Positions 27,578-36,786 of a stretch of DNA of 64,000 nucleotides are shown here, one piece after another. The notes under the pieces were generated by a model that was not told where the DNA came from, ran no database searches, and saw only the letters and a program-made list of their open reading frames with translations. Origin of the DNA: Hydrogenophaga sp. (GTDB lineage Bacteria > Pseudomonadota > Gammaproteobacteria > Burkholderiales > Burkholderiaceae_C); NCBI RefSeq assembly GCF_030373245.1, contig NZ_JAUCZF010000001.1:1-64000 (forward strand), given 5' to 3'. The position numbers were made by a program, and so were the translations under genes. Positions within the stretch are counted from its first letter, which is position 1, and each line of letters opens with the position of its first letter.

Positions 27578-28014
27578 AGTCATCTGCAGTTGCGTCTCAA
27601 GGCGATCGAAACGCACTTCACACATCAGTCAGCATGACTATCGATGATGGATCCTGGCATGCTCGGACTCTGCGAATCGCTGCTGCGACACAAGGGATCG
27701 TATCAGTGCCCTCTTCAATGAATGGAGTTGGCATTCGCGGCGAAAGACCATGGTCCCTCAGAGGCGGAAGTCATGAACATCCACGCACTGACTGCCCTGT
27801 TGATTTGCACCAGTTCCCGTTGTGTGCAACTTTCGCTAGCGGCCTCGCAGAAGGCGGTGAGGTGAGGGGGGAATACCAGTACCACGCTCGTCAAGCATCA
27901 TCCAACGGCGCAAGGCCAGCTTGAGCCAACCACGGCGTACGTCGTTCTCGAACAACTGCAGCAACGCCGTGTCAGTGGTACTTGTTTTCATTGAAAAACC
28001 ATTCGATGACCTGG
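27578..28014. other. Region with no recognised gene
   Basis: These 437 bases lie between the HTH regulator and the broken binding-protein gene. One small minus-strand frame (27836-28018, 60 codons) begins in an ATGA overlap with the pseudogene stop and encodes a basic, tryptophan-containing peptide. It could be a coupled small gene or the start of a deleted one. Otherwise I see nothing. Confidence 0.35.
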
Positions 28015-29157
28015 TCATCTCAGCAACCTTCCATGTGCGCCGACCATGGCCAGCTCGACGAACGGTGAGCCATTGCGCGTCGAAGGCGGGTAGCCGATGG
28101 GGAAACCGCCTACCTGGTCAGAGGGAGGTGTTTCCAGCATGGCAATGAACTTTGCCCGATTCAATTGGGGGCCAGTCGCCTGCAGCGCTCCGGTGATCAC
28201 GCGCGCTGATATGAACCCCTCAAGCCCGAAACTGCTGGGTTCGCTGGATGCGCCAAGGTAGTCGCGCACGACGGGCATGGCACTTGCCCTCAGGCCCGGC
28301 ATCACCTGCGTCATCACGACGCCTTTGCTCAAGGGGCCAAGCGCCTTGAACAGCCGTCCCACGTTGCTGACCGACAGGCAGTAGTAGGTGGTGCGCAGAC
28401 CCAACTGGTGGCTTGCTGAAACAAAGTTCTCCACGCTGGCGCCCGCACTGCCGACAATCACGACATTTGGACTGACGCTGTGGATCAGCCGGGCTGCGGC
28501 CTGAACTTCGGTAGGTTGGTTGAACGGTATCAGTCCGACAGCCGAGAGCGACAGAGCTGCATCCTGCATGGCTGCTTCAACCTGCGCCCGGATGCCATGG
28601 CCGAAGGGCTCATCTTCATGTACCAGGGCAACCCGGAAAATTCCCAGCGTCTGCAAATGGTGAATGATCCGCCGGACCTCCTGACGATAGCTGGCCCGCA
28701 AGTAAAACGTCTGGCGGCTGCTCAGGGTTGGGGCGCGCAGTTCCTCTGCCCCTGTCAACAGGTGCAGGCAAGGAATCTGCCTGGACTCCAGGAAAGGAAT
28801 GAGCTCGCTCGCAATCGCTGTGCCAACAGAGTGCAGCATGGCGAAGACGGGCATCTGCGTCAACCGACGTGCGTTCGCCAAGGCACGTTCAGTGAGTTAG
28901 CCATCGTCGAACTGCACAGTCCTCAACAGTCGACCATGAACGCCGCCGCGTTGATTGACTGCATCAAAGTGAAGCCTCGCGCCAGCGCTGTAGGCCAGTG
29001 CGACGGCTGCCCGGCTGGCCGACATGTCGCAGATCTGGCCGAACGTGATCTCGCGCGGACTGACTCCAGGCTCGCCCTTCACCGCCTGGTTGCGCGATGT
29101 CGAAGCCAGACCAGGCAATACGAACGACTGACCTGCCAATGCAGTTCTTCGTTTCAC
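28015..29157 (-). pseudogene. Branched-chain-type ABC substrate-binding protein, broken by one stop codon
   Basis: The reconstructed product (about 380 residues) is a LivJ-type periplasmic binding protein: signal MKRRTALAGQSFVLPGLA, then PREITFGQICDMSAS, LHFDAVNQRGGVHG and, later, QVMPGLRASAMPVVRDYL. One in-frame TAA at 28897-28899 follows VQFDDG where family members usually have Tyr (DDGY); the frame continues uninterrupted through LTERALANARRLTQ to the natural end. A single TAC-to-TAA change would explain it. The GTG start overlaps the preceding oxidase stop as GTGA. No cognate permease or ATPase is nearby. Confidence 0.8.
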
Positions 29158-30602
29158 AAGGCCTCCGAGGGCTTGCACCGGGATGCGCCACTTGGCAGGG
29201 CAACCACCTTCCCGGGGTTGAGAAGATTCAGGGGATCCAGCGCCTGCTTGATTCGGCGCATAAGCTCCGCGCCCTCTGGCCCATGTTCTTCCTGCAAGTA
29301 GGAGATTTTGTGCATTCCCACCCCGTGCTCACCGGTGCAGGTTCCCTCCATGACAATCGCGCGTTGCGCGATGCGGTGAGCGAGAGCCTCCGCCGAAGCC
29401 ACTTCTTCGGCGTTGGCGGTGTCCACCAGCAAGACGCAGTGAAAGTTGCCGTCGCCCACGTGGCCGAACAGGGGGGCCATCAGACCTGAAGCCTGAATAT
29501 CGTCCAGCGTTTGAGCCACGCAGTCGGCCAGGCGCGAAAGCGGCACGCAGGCGTCTGTGGAGACCGCGCGGCTGCCGGGGCGCAGTTGAAGACACGCAAA
29601 GTAGGCATGGTGGCGGGGTGTCCACAGGCGCCTTCGTTCTTCGGGTCGATCGGCCCACTGAAAACCATGGCCGCCATGCTCGGCCAGGATGTCTTTCACG
29701 GTCGTTGCCTGCTCCGCAACCTGTACTTTGCTGCCACAGAACTCCAGAAACAGGGTTGGCTGTTCTGCCAGTTCTGTGTGGCTGTGGGCATTGATGGCTT
29801 GGATCGACAGCGCATCCAGCAGCTCGGCCCTCGCCAGCGGAACCCCCACCTGAAGGCAGACGATGACCGCGTTGACCGCGCTTCGCACATCGGGGAAATT
29901 CACCACGGCTGCGGCCACGGCCTCCGGATGCGGGTGAACCTTGACCACCACCTCGGTGATCAGTCCCAGGGTTCCCTCGGAGCCCGCAAACAGCTGTGTG
30001 AGGTTGTAGCCGGCTGAGCTTTTCCGAGCGCGTTGCGCTGTGCGAATGACCTCGCCATTGGCCAGCACAACGGTGAGCGACAGGAGGTTCTCGCGCATGG
30101 TTCCGTAACGCACGGTGTTCGTACCAGAAGCCCCAGTTGCCACCATACCCCCCAGGGAAGCATCTGCTCCGGGGTCCACCGAGAAGAAATAGCCGGTGCC
30201 TGCCAGTGCGCTGTTGAGAGTTTCGCGCGTCACACCGGCCTGCACACGGCAGCTCAGGTCCTGCGTGTCAATTGACAGCACCTTGTTCATGCGGGACATG
30301 TCCAGGCAGACGCCACCGTGCAACGCCAGCACATGACCTTCTACGGAGGAGCCGGCTCCAAAGGGAATGACGGGTGTGGCGTACTTTGCGCACAAACGCA
30401 TGATGCGCGACGCTTCGTCAGTGGATTCAGGCCACGCCACCGCATCGGGCGGCATGCAGGGGTAGCTGGATTCATCGCTTCCGTGCTGCTCCCGAATGGC
30501 GCGGTTCTGAGTGAAGCGATCACCCAGCAAAGTTGTCAGGCCGACTGCCAGTGCGTCGGGCAGCTGTCCGATCGGGCCAAGAGTTGGGTTCCGTGTTTCC
30601 AT
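29154..30602 (-). CDS. FAD-linked oxidase (GlcD / D-lactate dehydrogenase type)
   Basis: The 482-residue flavoenzyme has a PCMH FAD domain (about 50-230; PFGAGSSVEGH and GADASLGGMVATGASGTNTVRYG) and the FAD-linked oxidase C-terminal domain, including GHVGDGNFH and GTCTGEHGVG, which provide the metal-binding and active-site histidines. It oxidises D-2-hydroxy acids such as D-lactate or glycolate. The start at 30602 was chosen because the conserved region begins soon after; a longer frame exists. It is followed by the broken binding-protein gene in the same operon. Confidence 0.88.
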   Translation of the reverse strand: METRNPTLGPIGQLPDALAVGLTTLLGDRFTQNRAIREQHGSDESSYPCMPPDAVAWPESTDEASRIMRLCAKYATPVIPFGAGSSVEGHVLALHGGVCLDMSRMNKVLSIDTQDLSCRVQAGVTRETLNSALAGTGYFFSVDPGADASLGGMVATGASGTNTVRYGTMRENLLSLTVVLANGEVIRTAQRARKSSAGYNLTQLFAGSEGTLGLITEVVVKVHPHPEAVAAAVVNFPDVRSAVNAVIVCLQVGVPLARAELLDALSIQAINAHSHTELAEQPTLFLEFCGSKVQVAEQATTVKDILAEHGGHGFQWADRPEERRRLWTPRHHAYFACLQLRPGSRAVSTDACVPLSRLADCVAQTLDDIQASGLMAPLFGHVGDGNFHCVLLVDTANAEEVASAEALAHRIAQRAIVMEGTCTGEHGVGMHKISYLQEEHGPEGAELMRRIKQALDPLNLLNPGKVVALPSGASRCKPSEAL

Positions 30603-30725
30603 GCTTGTCTGCCGTTGTGACGATGGGCGGCAGTCTAGGCAGCGCGCACGCACTTGGGAAATACGAAATTTGTCTGGGCCCATCGCGCAATCCGATGGAG
30701 TGGAGTCCCGGTGGTTTGCCCGTCC

Positions 30726-31649
30726 CTAGAGTAGCTTGACGCCCTCCCAAAGACCTGCGTGCACCCGACGGCGCGTTACTTCCAGCAGCAGGTCATGAAC
30801 AGCCTTCGCGGCGAGTGAGAGACCGGCATCGGGTCCGGCGCACACATGCACGCGGCGGGTTAATGCCGGCGTAATGGACGTCAGCGTCAACCGACCGGCT
30901 TGCACATCGTCGCAGACAGCCCCCCAGGGCATGACGCCGTGAGCCAGGCCTTCCAGCAAGGCATGACGCATGATGCTCATGGAGTTCGCGCACACGGCCA
31001 ATGGCCCCAGCTTCAGGCCGCGTTGCGCCAGTGCCTGGTCCAGGATCGGACGCACCCCTTGTCCGGAGCCCGGCAAGGCCAGTGGCAAACCCGGCAATTG
31101 ACGCAGGGACATCGTCTTTCGCGTCGGGCGGGCGTCGGGCCGAGAAACCAAGAAAAGCCGCTCGTCCATCAGCTGCACCCCAGGCAACAGCAACGCGTCT
31201 TCGTCATTGACCAACACTGCGAGATCCAGTCTTCCGCTGTTCAGCCCGTGAATCAGGTTGCCACTGATTTCGTCAAAAAACTCGATCTCAATCCCAGGGT
31301 TGCGTTCCCGCACCGCAGCCAGCAATGGCAGCGCGTATTGGGACGCGGTGCTCAGCGGGAGCCCAACACTCACTTTTCCCACAGGCTGAGCTGCGCTGTG
31401 TTTGACAGCACTGAAGGTGTCTTCGACCTGTCTCAACAACCGCTGCGCATGGCTGTACATCGCCCGCCCGGGCTCGGTAAGGCGTACACCGCGAGACTCC
31501 CGCAGAAACAGCTGGTGTCCCAGCTCAGCCTCCATCAGAGCAATCTGCTGACTCAGCGCGGGTTGAGCAATGTGCAATGCGCGCGAAGCCTTGGAGAAGC
31601 TGCCAAGATCGGCGATCTTGATGAAGTATCTGAATTGCCGGAGTTCCAT
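30726..31649 (-). CDS. LysR-family transcriptional regulator
   Basis: This 307-residue regulator has the winged helix at residues 1-60 (MELRQFRYFIKIADLGSFSK, ALSQQIALMEAELG) and a LysR substrate-binding domain (about 90-295). It precedes the FAD oxidase gene on the same strand with a 123-base gap and may control it. The frame is open upstream of 31649, but the canonical MELRQ start fixes it. Confidence 0.9.
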   Translation of the reverse strand: MELRQFRYFIKIADLGSFSKASRALHIAQPALSQQIALMEAELGHQLFLRESRGVRLTEPGRAMYSHAQRLLRQVEDTFSAVKHSAAQPVGKVSVGLPLSTASQYALPLLAAVRERNPGIEIEFFDEISGNLIHGLNSGRLDLAVLVNDEDALLLPGVQLMDERLFLVSRPDARPTRKTMSLRQLPGLPLALPGSGQGVRPILDQALAQRGLKLGPLAVCANSMSIMRHALLEGLAHGVMPWGAVCDDVQAGRLTLTSITPALTRRVHVCAGPDAGLSLAAKAVHDLLLEVTRRRVHAGLWEGVKLL

Positions 31650-31860
31650 CTGCGATGCGCCTTGCCGGAGGAGGTGGAATTGATGGCGAGAATGCCGATG
31701 CCAGCTCGTCGGATGAATCGCACGAACTATATCGGGTTGACACTGCATGCGTTGCCTAACGAAGGCAGACCGATTCCACTTGCCGATCAAGTCGGACATC
31801 CGATGAACTGGTCGATGTCCCTCTCGACCCAGCAGGCATATGCTCGAAGGGATAAACGCC

Positions 31861-32076
31861 CTATCTATGGACGGCGGAATCCTGCATGTAGGCGAAGGAC
31901 TGATCGCCGAGCGAGCCGATAGATCGACACACACGTGGGTCGACGACATCCCCTTCGTCAAACTGATCTTCGTCGTCCCACCAACCATGTACATGGGGTT
32001 CCCCCTGCCAACGACACAGAAGTTCGATGTCGTCCAGTGTCTCAGGGCGAAAGCCGTATTGAGGGGTGTACATCAT
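31861..32076 (-). pseudogene. Truncated GNAT acetyltransferase (N-terminal fragment)
   Basis: The 71-codon frame encodes the start of an AAC(6')-like GNAT protein: YGFRPETLDDIELLCRWQ, EPHVHGWWDDE and FAYMQDSAVH. The homology stops at VH, where the family continues with the acetyl-CoA domain, and a stop follows two codons later. The missing two-thirds is not found downstream, where the LysR upstream region begins. Its ATG ATG start overlaps the reductase gene stop. Confidence 0.7.
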
Positions 32077-32663
32077 GAGCGCCTCGGCTCTTGCACCACC
32101 CGATATCGCTGCAGCGCTGCGCCGGTGTCCATCACCCGCACCTCGGCAAGCTCCAGATTGCGTCGCAGCCCGTGGCCCTCGAAGAGGCGTGTGCCGTGGC
32201 CGAAGAGCTCGGGGATCACCAGAAGTGAGAGTTCATCGACGACGCCAGCGGCCAGCGCTGTCTGCGCGAATCGGGCGCCAGGAAAGATCCCGATGTCGCG
32301 TCCAGGCCTGGCCTTTTCCCGTGCAACAACTGCGCGAATGTCGGTGTCCGCGATCTCCGAGTTCACCCATTTCCCCGCATCCTGCAACGTGCGGCTGAAC
32401 ACGATCTTGCGTGCGCCATTCATGAAGCGAGCCAGGGCCTGGGCGGCTGGCGGTGTCGCGGGGTCGGCCTCGGCATGAGGCCAATAAGCTGCCATGCCCT
32501 CCCAGGCAGCGCGACCATAGAGAAGGGTGTCGAACCGCTCGGCCACTTCGCTGGCCCAGTTGTCGAGATCGGCAGTCCATCGCGGCCCGATGAACTCGCC
32601 GCCAGGGCCATTGATGTAGCCGTCTACGCTGACCACCATCCAGAGCACGCAGGTACGGGTCAT
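32073..32663 (-). CDS. Dihydrofolate reductase-like protein (RibD C-terminal domain family)
   Basis: The 196-residue product has the RibD_C/DHFR-like fold: VLWMVVSVDGYINGPGGE at the start, LLYGRAAWEGMAAYWP, KIVFSRTLQDAGKWVN, and a C-terminal LVIPELFGHGTRLF. These proteins bind NADPH; the substrate of stand-alone copies is unknown. It is part of a co-directional string with regulator and SRPBCC genes common on mobile and accessory DNA. Confidence 0.85.
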   Translation of the reverse strand: MTRTCVLWMVVSVDGYINGPGGEFIGPRWTADLDNWASEVAERFDTLLYGRAAWEGMAAYWPHAEADPATPPAAQALARFMNGARKIVFSRTLQDAGKWVNSEIADTDIRAVVAREKARPGRDIGIFPGARFAQTALAAGVVDELSLLVIPELFGHGTRLFEGHGLRRNLELAEVRVMDTGAALQRYRVVQEPRRS

Positions 32664-32678
32664 GTCAGAGACTTCCTT

Positions 32679-32818
32679 TCATATCGCAGCGGCCAGCAGG
32701 TCGGTGATTCGGCGATACTGCTCGTAAGGCTCATGCGGCGAGTCGTTCGCCAGCGTCCGGGCGGCTGTTTCGATGAACGCCGCCTTCACGCCCAAACTGG
32801 CTTCCTCGCCTGTTGAAC
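32679..32818 (-). pseudogene. Possible 3' remnant of an unidentified gene
   Basis: Directly after the VOC gene stop the minus strand keeps an open frame of about 46 codons ending at TGA 32679-32681, with AFIETAARTLANDSPHEPYE and YRRITDLLAAAI. It has no start codon or ribosome binding site and looks protein-like, so it may be the C-terminal remnant of a deleted gene. Family not recognised. Confidence 0.35.
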
Positions 32819-33259
32819 TCAGGCATCCTCGAACATGGCCTTGAACGCTGCCACCATCTCTGCCTCGGGAACCTCGCGGAGTCGTGTGGCGATGATCCAG
32901 TGGTGGCCGAATGGGTCCCGCACACGCCCCGCCCGGTCGCCGTAGAACTGATCAGCAAGCGGGTAGATCTCGGTCGCTCCGGCTTCGAGTGCTTTGCGAA
33001 ACACCACATCCGCTTCGGCCACGTGCAGATCGAGCACGACTGAGGTGCCCGCCAGCGTTTCAGGGCTTGTCGAACCGATCCTGGGCATCTCGTCGGCCAG
33101 CATCAAGCGTGTGCCCTCGATCTCGATCTCGGCGTTCATGCAGGTTCCGTCTGGCGCGACCAGCCGGGCGCGGACCTCGGTGGCGGCGAAGACGCGCACG
33201 TACCATGCAATCGCTTCGCCCGCGCTCTTCACTTGCAGGTAGGGGGTTATTCCTCGCAT
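32819..33259 (-). CDS. VOC-family glyoxalase-like protein (PhnB-like)
   Basis: This 146-residue protein has two beta-alpha-beta-beta-beta units of the vicinal oxygen chelate fold. The first runs through ITPYLQVKSAGEAIAWY and the second ends DRAGRVRDPFGHHWIIAT, the typical PhnB-like C-terminus. The function of such proteins is unknown; some confer antibiotic or metal resistance. It lies 26 bases downstream of the DUF1428 gene. Confidence 0.85.
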   Translation of the reverse strand: MRGITPYLQVKSAGEAIAWYVRVFAATEVRARLVAPDGTCMNAEIEIEGTRLMLADEMPRIGSTSPETLAGTSVVLDLHVAEADVVFRKALEAGATEIYPLADQFYGDRAGRVRDPFGHHWIIATRLREVPEAEMVAAFKAMFEDA

Positions 33260-33285
33260 TGGTCAGCCTCCTTGGTTTGCAGGCC

Positions 33286-33639
33286 CTATGCCTGGGACAG
33301 GACTTCAAAACCGCCAAAGATCATCCGCGAGCCATCAAAGGGCATCGGGTTGACGTCGGGCTGCATGCGCGGATCGGCCATGATCTTCTGCCAGCCGGCA
33401 TCCCGCGTGGCCTTGTCCGGCCACAGGGTCCAGGAGAACACCACCGTCTCATCGTCCTTGCGGATCACAGCCGTGTGCAGGGAGTTGATCTTGCCTTGCG
33501 GCACGTCGTCGCCCCAGCATTCAACGAGGCTGAGCGCCCCATGCTCCTTGAAGACGACAGCAGCCGCTTGGGCGTGCTTGCGATAGGCCTCCTTGTTGGC
33601 GGTCGGCACGGCTGCCACGAAACCATCGACATAGGTCAT
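33286..33639 (-). CDS. DUF1428 family protein
   Basis: The 117-residue product starts MTYVDGFVAAVPTANKEAYR and includes ECWGDDVPQGKINSLHTAV and WPDKATRDAGWQKIM, which mark the DUF1428 (YbaA-like) family of small dimeric alpha-beta-barrel proteins. The role is unknown. A GGAG lies ahead of the ATG. It is the next intact gene after the GST fragment in the string. Confidence 0.9.
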   Translation of the reverse strand: MTYVDGFVAAVPTANKEAYRKHAQAAAVVFKEHGALSLVECWGDDVPQGKINSLHTAVIRKDDETVVFSWTLWPDKATRDAGWQKIMADPRMQPDVNPMPFDGSRMIFGGFEVLSQA

Positions 33640-33722
33640 TTTCTCTCTCCTTCAGCTTGGGTTAATGCAGCCTCAAGGCCGCAGTTTGGAAATTCGTCGG
33701 CCGCGGCATGCGACCGGCGCTT

Positions 33723-33914
33723 TCAGTCAGAGGCGGGCAATCGCGATGCATAGGATGCAAAGCTGTCAAGGATCGGGTTGATGGTTCGAACTGCCTCGCC
33801 CTTGTGTTCGCCGACTCCAAAATCGACTTCGACAATCTCACAATCGATCTCGAGTTCATTGATGAGCCAAAGTGCGCGTACCGCGAGCGTCGGCGGTGTC
33901 CCATAGAGCTTCAT
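33723..33914 (-). pseudogene. Truncated glutathione S-transferase (N-terminal fragment)
   Basis: The 63-codon frame begins with a GST N-terminal domain: MKLYGTPPTLAVRALWLINE, DCEIVEVDFGVGEHKG. Homology ends at INP, where family members continue with GKVPVL; the last 18 codons are unrelated. The glutathione-binding and C-terminal helical domains are missing. The start overlaps the SRPBCC stop as ATGA. Confidence 0.7.
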
Positions 33915-34384
33915 TGGGTGGTCTCCTGTTTGGCCTTGAGCGCTTCGATGCGGCTAGCGAGTTTCTCGAATGCCGAAGTCCAGCCGCCGCGATGGCTGTC
34001 GCGGCGCTCGTTGTCCAGGAAAGTTGCCTGGTGGAAAGTCTGGGTCGTTCGCCCATCCCGCTCTTCAAAGCTGAGCGTGATCAGCGTTTCCACGCCTGCC
34101 GATGGTCCAGAGTTGTTCCAGGTGAAGGTGAAAGCCAGGCGGGTATGGGGAGCGATCTCCTGATAGACGCCGCTGAACCAGCTCTCACCCGTCTCCTCAG
34201 ACACAATCAGCGCGCGGTAGGCGCCGCCCTCTCGGAAGTCGATTTCGACAACTGGGCAAGTGAAGCCTTCGGGCCCCATCCAGGCTGCGAAATGCTTCGG
34301 ATCCGACCACATCGAAAACACAAGCGCTGCAGGTGCATCGAAGGTGCGCTCGATCTCGAGTTCGGGGCTGTCTGAGACGATCAT
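33911..34384 (-). CDS. SRPBCC (AHSA1-like) domain protein
   Basis: The 157-residue protein has the helix-grip START-like fold: IERTFDAPAALVFSMWSDPKHFAAWMGPEGF near the N-terminus in two stretches, and the C-terminal helix EKLASRIEALKAKQ. Such proteins usually sit in one operon with an ArsR-type repressor, as here, with a 4-bp overlap. The ligand is unknown. Confidence 0.88.
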   Translation of the reverse strand: MIVSDSPELEIERTFDAPAALVFSMWSDPKHFAAWMGPEGFTCPVVEIDFREGGAYRALIVSEETGESWFSGVYQEIAPHTRLAFTFTWNNSGPSAGVETLITLSFEERDGRTTQTFHQATFLDNERRDSHRGGWTSAFEKLASRIEALKAKQETTQ

Positions 34385-34737
34385 TCTTTCGCCTGCTCTT
34401 TCTGCAGAGTGAGTAGATATGCGGCCATGCGATCGAATCCTCCCTCCCAGAAGGGTCTGTAGTGCGCGACCCAGTCATGGACGTCTTTCATGGGGCTTGC
34501 TTCCAGCCGGCAAGGGCGCCATTGCGCTTCCCGGCTGCGGGAGATGAGACCGGCGGCCTCTAGCACCTTCAGGTGCCGAGAGATCGCAGGCAGGCTGAAA
34601 GGGAAAGGCTCGGCCAGTTCATTCACCGTCGCCTCGCCTTCAGCCAAACGAGCCAGAATGGCGCGTCGCGTCGGATCGGCCAGAGCCGAGAAGGTCGCTG
34701 TCAAGCTGTTGGTAATGTTTAAAGGTCTATGCTTCAT
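34381..34737 (-). CDS. ArsR-family winged-helix repressor
   Basis: This 118-residue regulator contains the ArsR winged helix: LADPTRRAILARLAEGEATV, ELAEPFPFSLPAISRHLKVL and ISRSREAQWRPCRL. No metal-binding CVC motif is present, so it belongs to the metal-independent group that accompanies SRPBCC genes. It is first in the string and overlaps the SRPBCC gene by 4 bp. Confidence 0.9.
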   Translation of the reverse strand: MKHRPLNITNSLTATFSALADPTRRAILARLAEGEATVNELAEPFPFSLPAISRHLKVLEAAGLISRSREAQWRPCRLEASPMKDVHDWVAHYRPFWEGGFDRMAAYLLTLQKEQAKE

Positions 34738-35122
34738 TTAACTAAAATGTTAAATACGTTCTTCAAGAATGTCAAGCCGTCGCATCGCCCCGCCTTTTGT
34801 TCGACCTCCGCCAAGGCCACAACCGGATATCTCTACCCCAATGCGCTTAGCCTGTCTCTGGCTGGTGACCGCTCAGGGTCGCGAAAAGCTGGTTGCTTTG
34901 GCGGGTTAGGAGTCACTTCTGACATGAAGGTGTTTGTGATGTCTCAGATGATGCAACTTGCAAAACCTGCGGCATAAGCTGGACGGTACGTGTAGTCTGG
35001 TCATCCGGTCCTTCTGCCCACTCGTTGGCAAGCCAAGAAGACTGTACAGGTGACCGGATTGAGTACGAGATTCCACCGTCGCCTCAGGGTCGCTACTTGC
35101 AGCTCGCGTCAGAGTGAAGCGG
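34738..35122. other. Gene-free region
   Basis: The bases next to 34738 are AT-rich (TTTAACTAAAATGTTAAATACG) and probably hold the ArsR promoter and operator; TTTAAC and GTTAAA form a short inverted repeat. The rest shows no credible gene. Confidence 0.4.
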
Positions 35123-35659
35123 TCATCGGCCGATGGCCGCCTGAAGCGCCCGGTGAGCAGCGAACGCAGCGAGTGTGGCTTGGTCGGGTGCACCGTAGTC
35201 GATGACTTTCAGGGGCGTCTTGGCCAACCAGAGCGATTGCGCCATCAGAGTTCGATCCGGGGAGTTCATCATCCCAACTTGCAGCTGAAATGCCAAATCG
35301 TTGAGCGATCCGAGGACTCTGCGATTTGCCGTCTTTCCAACTGCCCAAAGTTGCATTGCACCGCGCTCGGCAGCCGCTTCGTCCGCTGGAACGCCGATTT
35401 CGGCGAGGATCGGTTCCAGGGCCTCGCAGAGTCGCTGAACGAGGGCTCGACTATCCCGTGCCGGCACCACCACGGGCAACAAGCTTCGCTCGCTGACAGC
35501 GAGTACAACCTGGATTCGGCCTACGCGGATCAGATTGGCGTACCAGTCGCCGAGGACTGTGTCCGGCGGTGCCGATTCTGGATCAGGCTTTGAGCTCAGC
35601 CGATCAAGGAGCTTTTGGGTGCAGCGAAGGACAAACACAGTGCAAAGGCAGAGAGCCAA
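35123..35659 (-). CDS. DUF6933-like protein of unknown function
   Basis: The 178-residue product shows LRCTQKLLDRL near the N-terminus and LGDWYANLIRVGRIQVVLAV followed by SERSLLPVVVPARD, a conserved pattern of small uncharacterised proteins (DUF6933-like). It has no signal or membrane segment. The start is uncertain: the ATG at 35659 lacks a clear ribosome binding site and the conserved part begins about ten residues later. Confidence 0.6.
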   Translation of the reverse strand: MALCLCTVFVLRCTQKLLDRLSSKPDPESAPPDTVLGDWYANLIRVGRIQVVLAVSERSLLPVVVPARDSRALVQRLCEALEPILAEIGVPADEAAAERGAMQLWAVGKTANRRVLGSLNDLAFQLQVGMMNSPDRTLMAQSLWLAKTPLKVIDYGAPDQATLAAFAAHRALQAAIGR

Positions 35660-35767
35660 ATGGCAAGTATCGGTGCATCAATGTTTCGTTTCGGCGGTAG
35701 AGCGGTCATACCTTTCCTAGAGCATCGAATGGCCGGTGATGAACGTCGTCGCCGCTCAGGACTCAAG

Positions 35768-35850
35768 TGCGAGTGACTCAGTTCAGCCTTGAAGCGACCT
35801 TGCCCGCGGTCGAGCGCGCTGTTGCTACTGGCCGAATTCAGTCACTCGCA
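35768..35850. repeat. 83-bp inverted-repeat (MITE-like) element
   Basis: TGCGAGTGACT (35768-35778) and AGTCACTCGCA (35840-35850) are perfect 11-bp inverted repeats, and the match continues imperfectly (7 of 10) inward. The element lies alone in a 250-base gene-free gap between accessory and core-like genes. No target-site duplication is obvious. Confidence 0.4.
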
Positions 35851-35912
35851 TGCGACTACCATGCGCCGTGTGAACAACCCGGCGCCGACCTTGGTCGCCA
35901 ATCAGACCCCGC

Positions 35913-36656
35913 TCAGTCGCCCTGGAACCCGCCTCGCCGGTAGGTGAGCACCAGGGTGTCGCGCCAGCCCAGTGCGCCGTCTTCCAGCGGCTGGATGGGT
36001 GTGCTTTCGTGGATCACGCGCTCGTCGTCCAGAAGCAGCACCGACCAGGGGTCGCGCAGCGTGAAGCGCTGGCCGCTGGGGCCGTGCGCTTCGAACACGC
36101 GGGTCTCGGCGCCCTTGATGCCGTGGCGCCCCAGCATGAACACGGCCACCAGGTCCACACCATCTCGGTGCGCGCCTTCGGGCGTGGGTCGGCCGATGCC
36201 GTCGGTGGTGTCAATGCGAAAAGGGTGCGCTTCCACAAACCAGGGCTGGGCGCTGCGCAGGCCGCTGGCGGTTTCGCCCAGGCGCAGCAGGATGCGCTGC
36301 CACAGAGGGTGGCTGACCACCGCATCGGCCATGGGCTCGAACCAGCGCTGCATGCCGCCGTGCAGTGCGTTGTAGGCCAGGGGTTGCCAGTGGGGCCGGT
36401 GGGGCATTTGCGTCACCGTCTCGGCGTCGACCACAAAGCAGCTGTGGCGCCGGCGCCGGTAGTGGCCGCCGTCTTTCAGGTAGGCGTCTTTGGGCAGGTC
36501 GTTCCAGCTGGTGTGCAGCTGACTGAGTTCGTCGGGTTTGGCGCCCAGCCAGTGACGCACGTCGTCCGCGCCGAGCACGGCAAAGCCCTGGGAGCCAAGG
36601 GTTGGCACGAGGGCACTGACCGGGGTGCAGGGGGGTGAGGGTTCCAGGGGCATCAT
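35913..36656 (-). CDS. 2-oxoglutarate/Fe(II)-dependent oxygenase family protein
   Basis: The 247-residue protein belongs to the 2OG-Fe_Oxy_2 family. The iron-binding HxD is in EGAHRDGVDLVAVF and the distal His and Arg lie in DDERVIHESTPI and the C-terminal LVLTYRR. YRRRRHSCFVVD and LAYNALHGG are typical neighbours. The family includes hydroxylases of free amino acids, but the substrate here is unknown. The frame is open another 106 codons upstream; the ATGs at 36656 and 36653 give the family length. Confidence 0.8.
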   Translation of the reverse strand: MMPLEPSPPCTPVSALVPTLGSQGFAVLGADDVRHWLGAKPDELSQLHTSWNDLPKDAYLKDGGHYRRRRHSCFVVDAETVTQMPHRPHWQPLAYNALHGGMQRWFEPMADAVVSHPLWQRILLRLGETASGLRSAQPWFVEAHPFRIDTTDGIGRPTPEGAHRDGVDLVAVFMLGRHGIKGAETRVFEAHGPSGQRFTLRDPWSVLLLDDERVIHESTPIQPLEDGALGWRDTLVLTYRRGGFQGD

Positions 36657-36786
36657 GGCCGGGCAGTGTACCGGTGAGCGGATCGGCAGCGGCCTGGCCC
36701 CCGAAGCGACCCGTTTCTGCGCTGGATCAAAGCCCTGGCGGGCGCTCGCTGCGAAGCTCGGAACCTCAGTGCAAGAGGAGTCCGTG

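Noticed and set aside
28897..28899. Programmed readthrough or recoding in the binding-protein gene
   Set aside because: TAA is not used for selenocysteine, and no recoding signal is seen; a point mutation is simpler.
36604..36622. Another TGGCACG sequence as a sigma-54 promoter
   Set aside because: It lies inside the oxygenase gene and lacks a TTGC-like -12 element at the right spacing.
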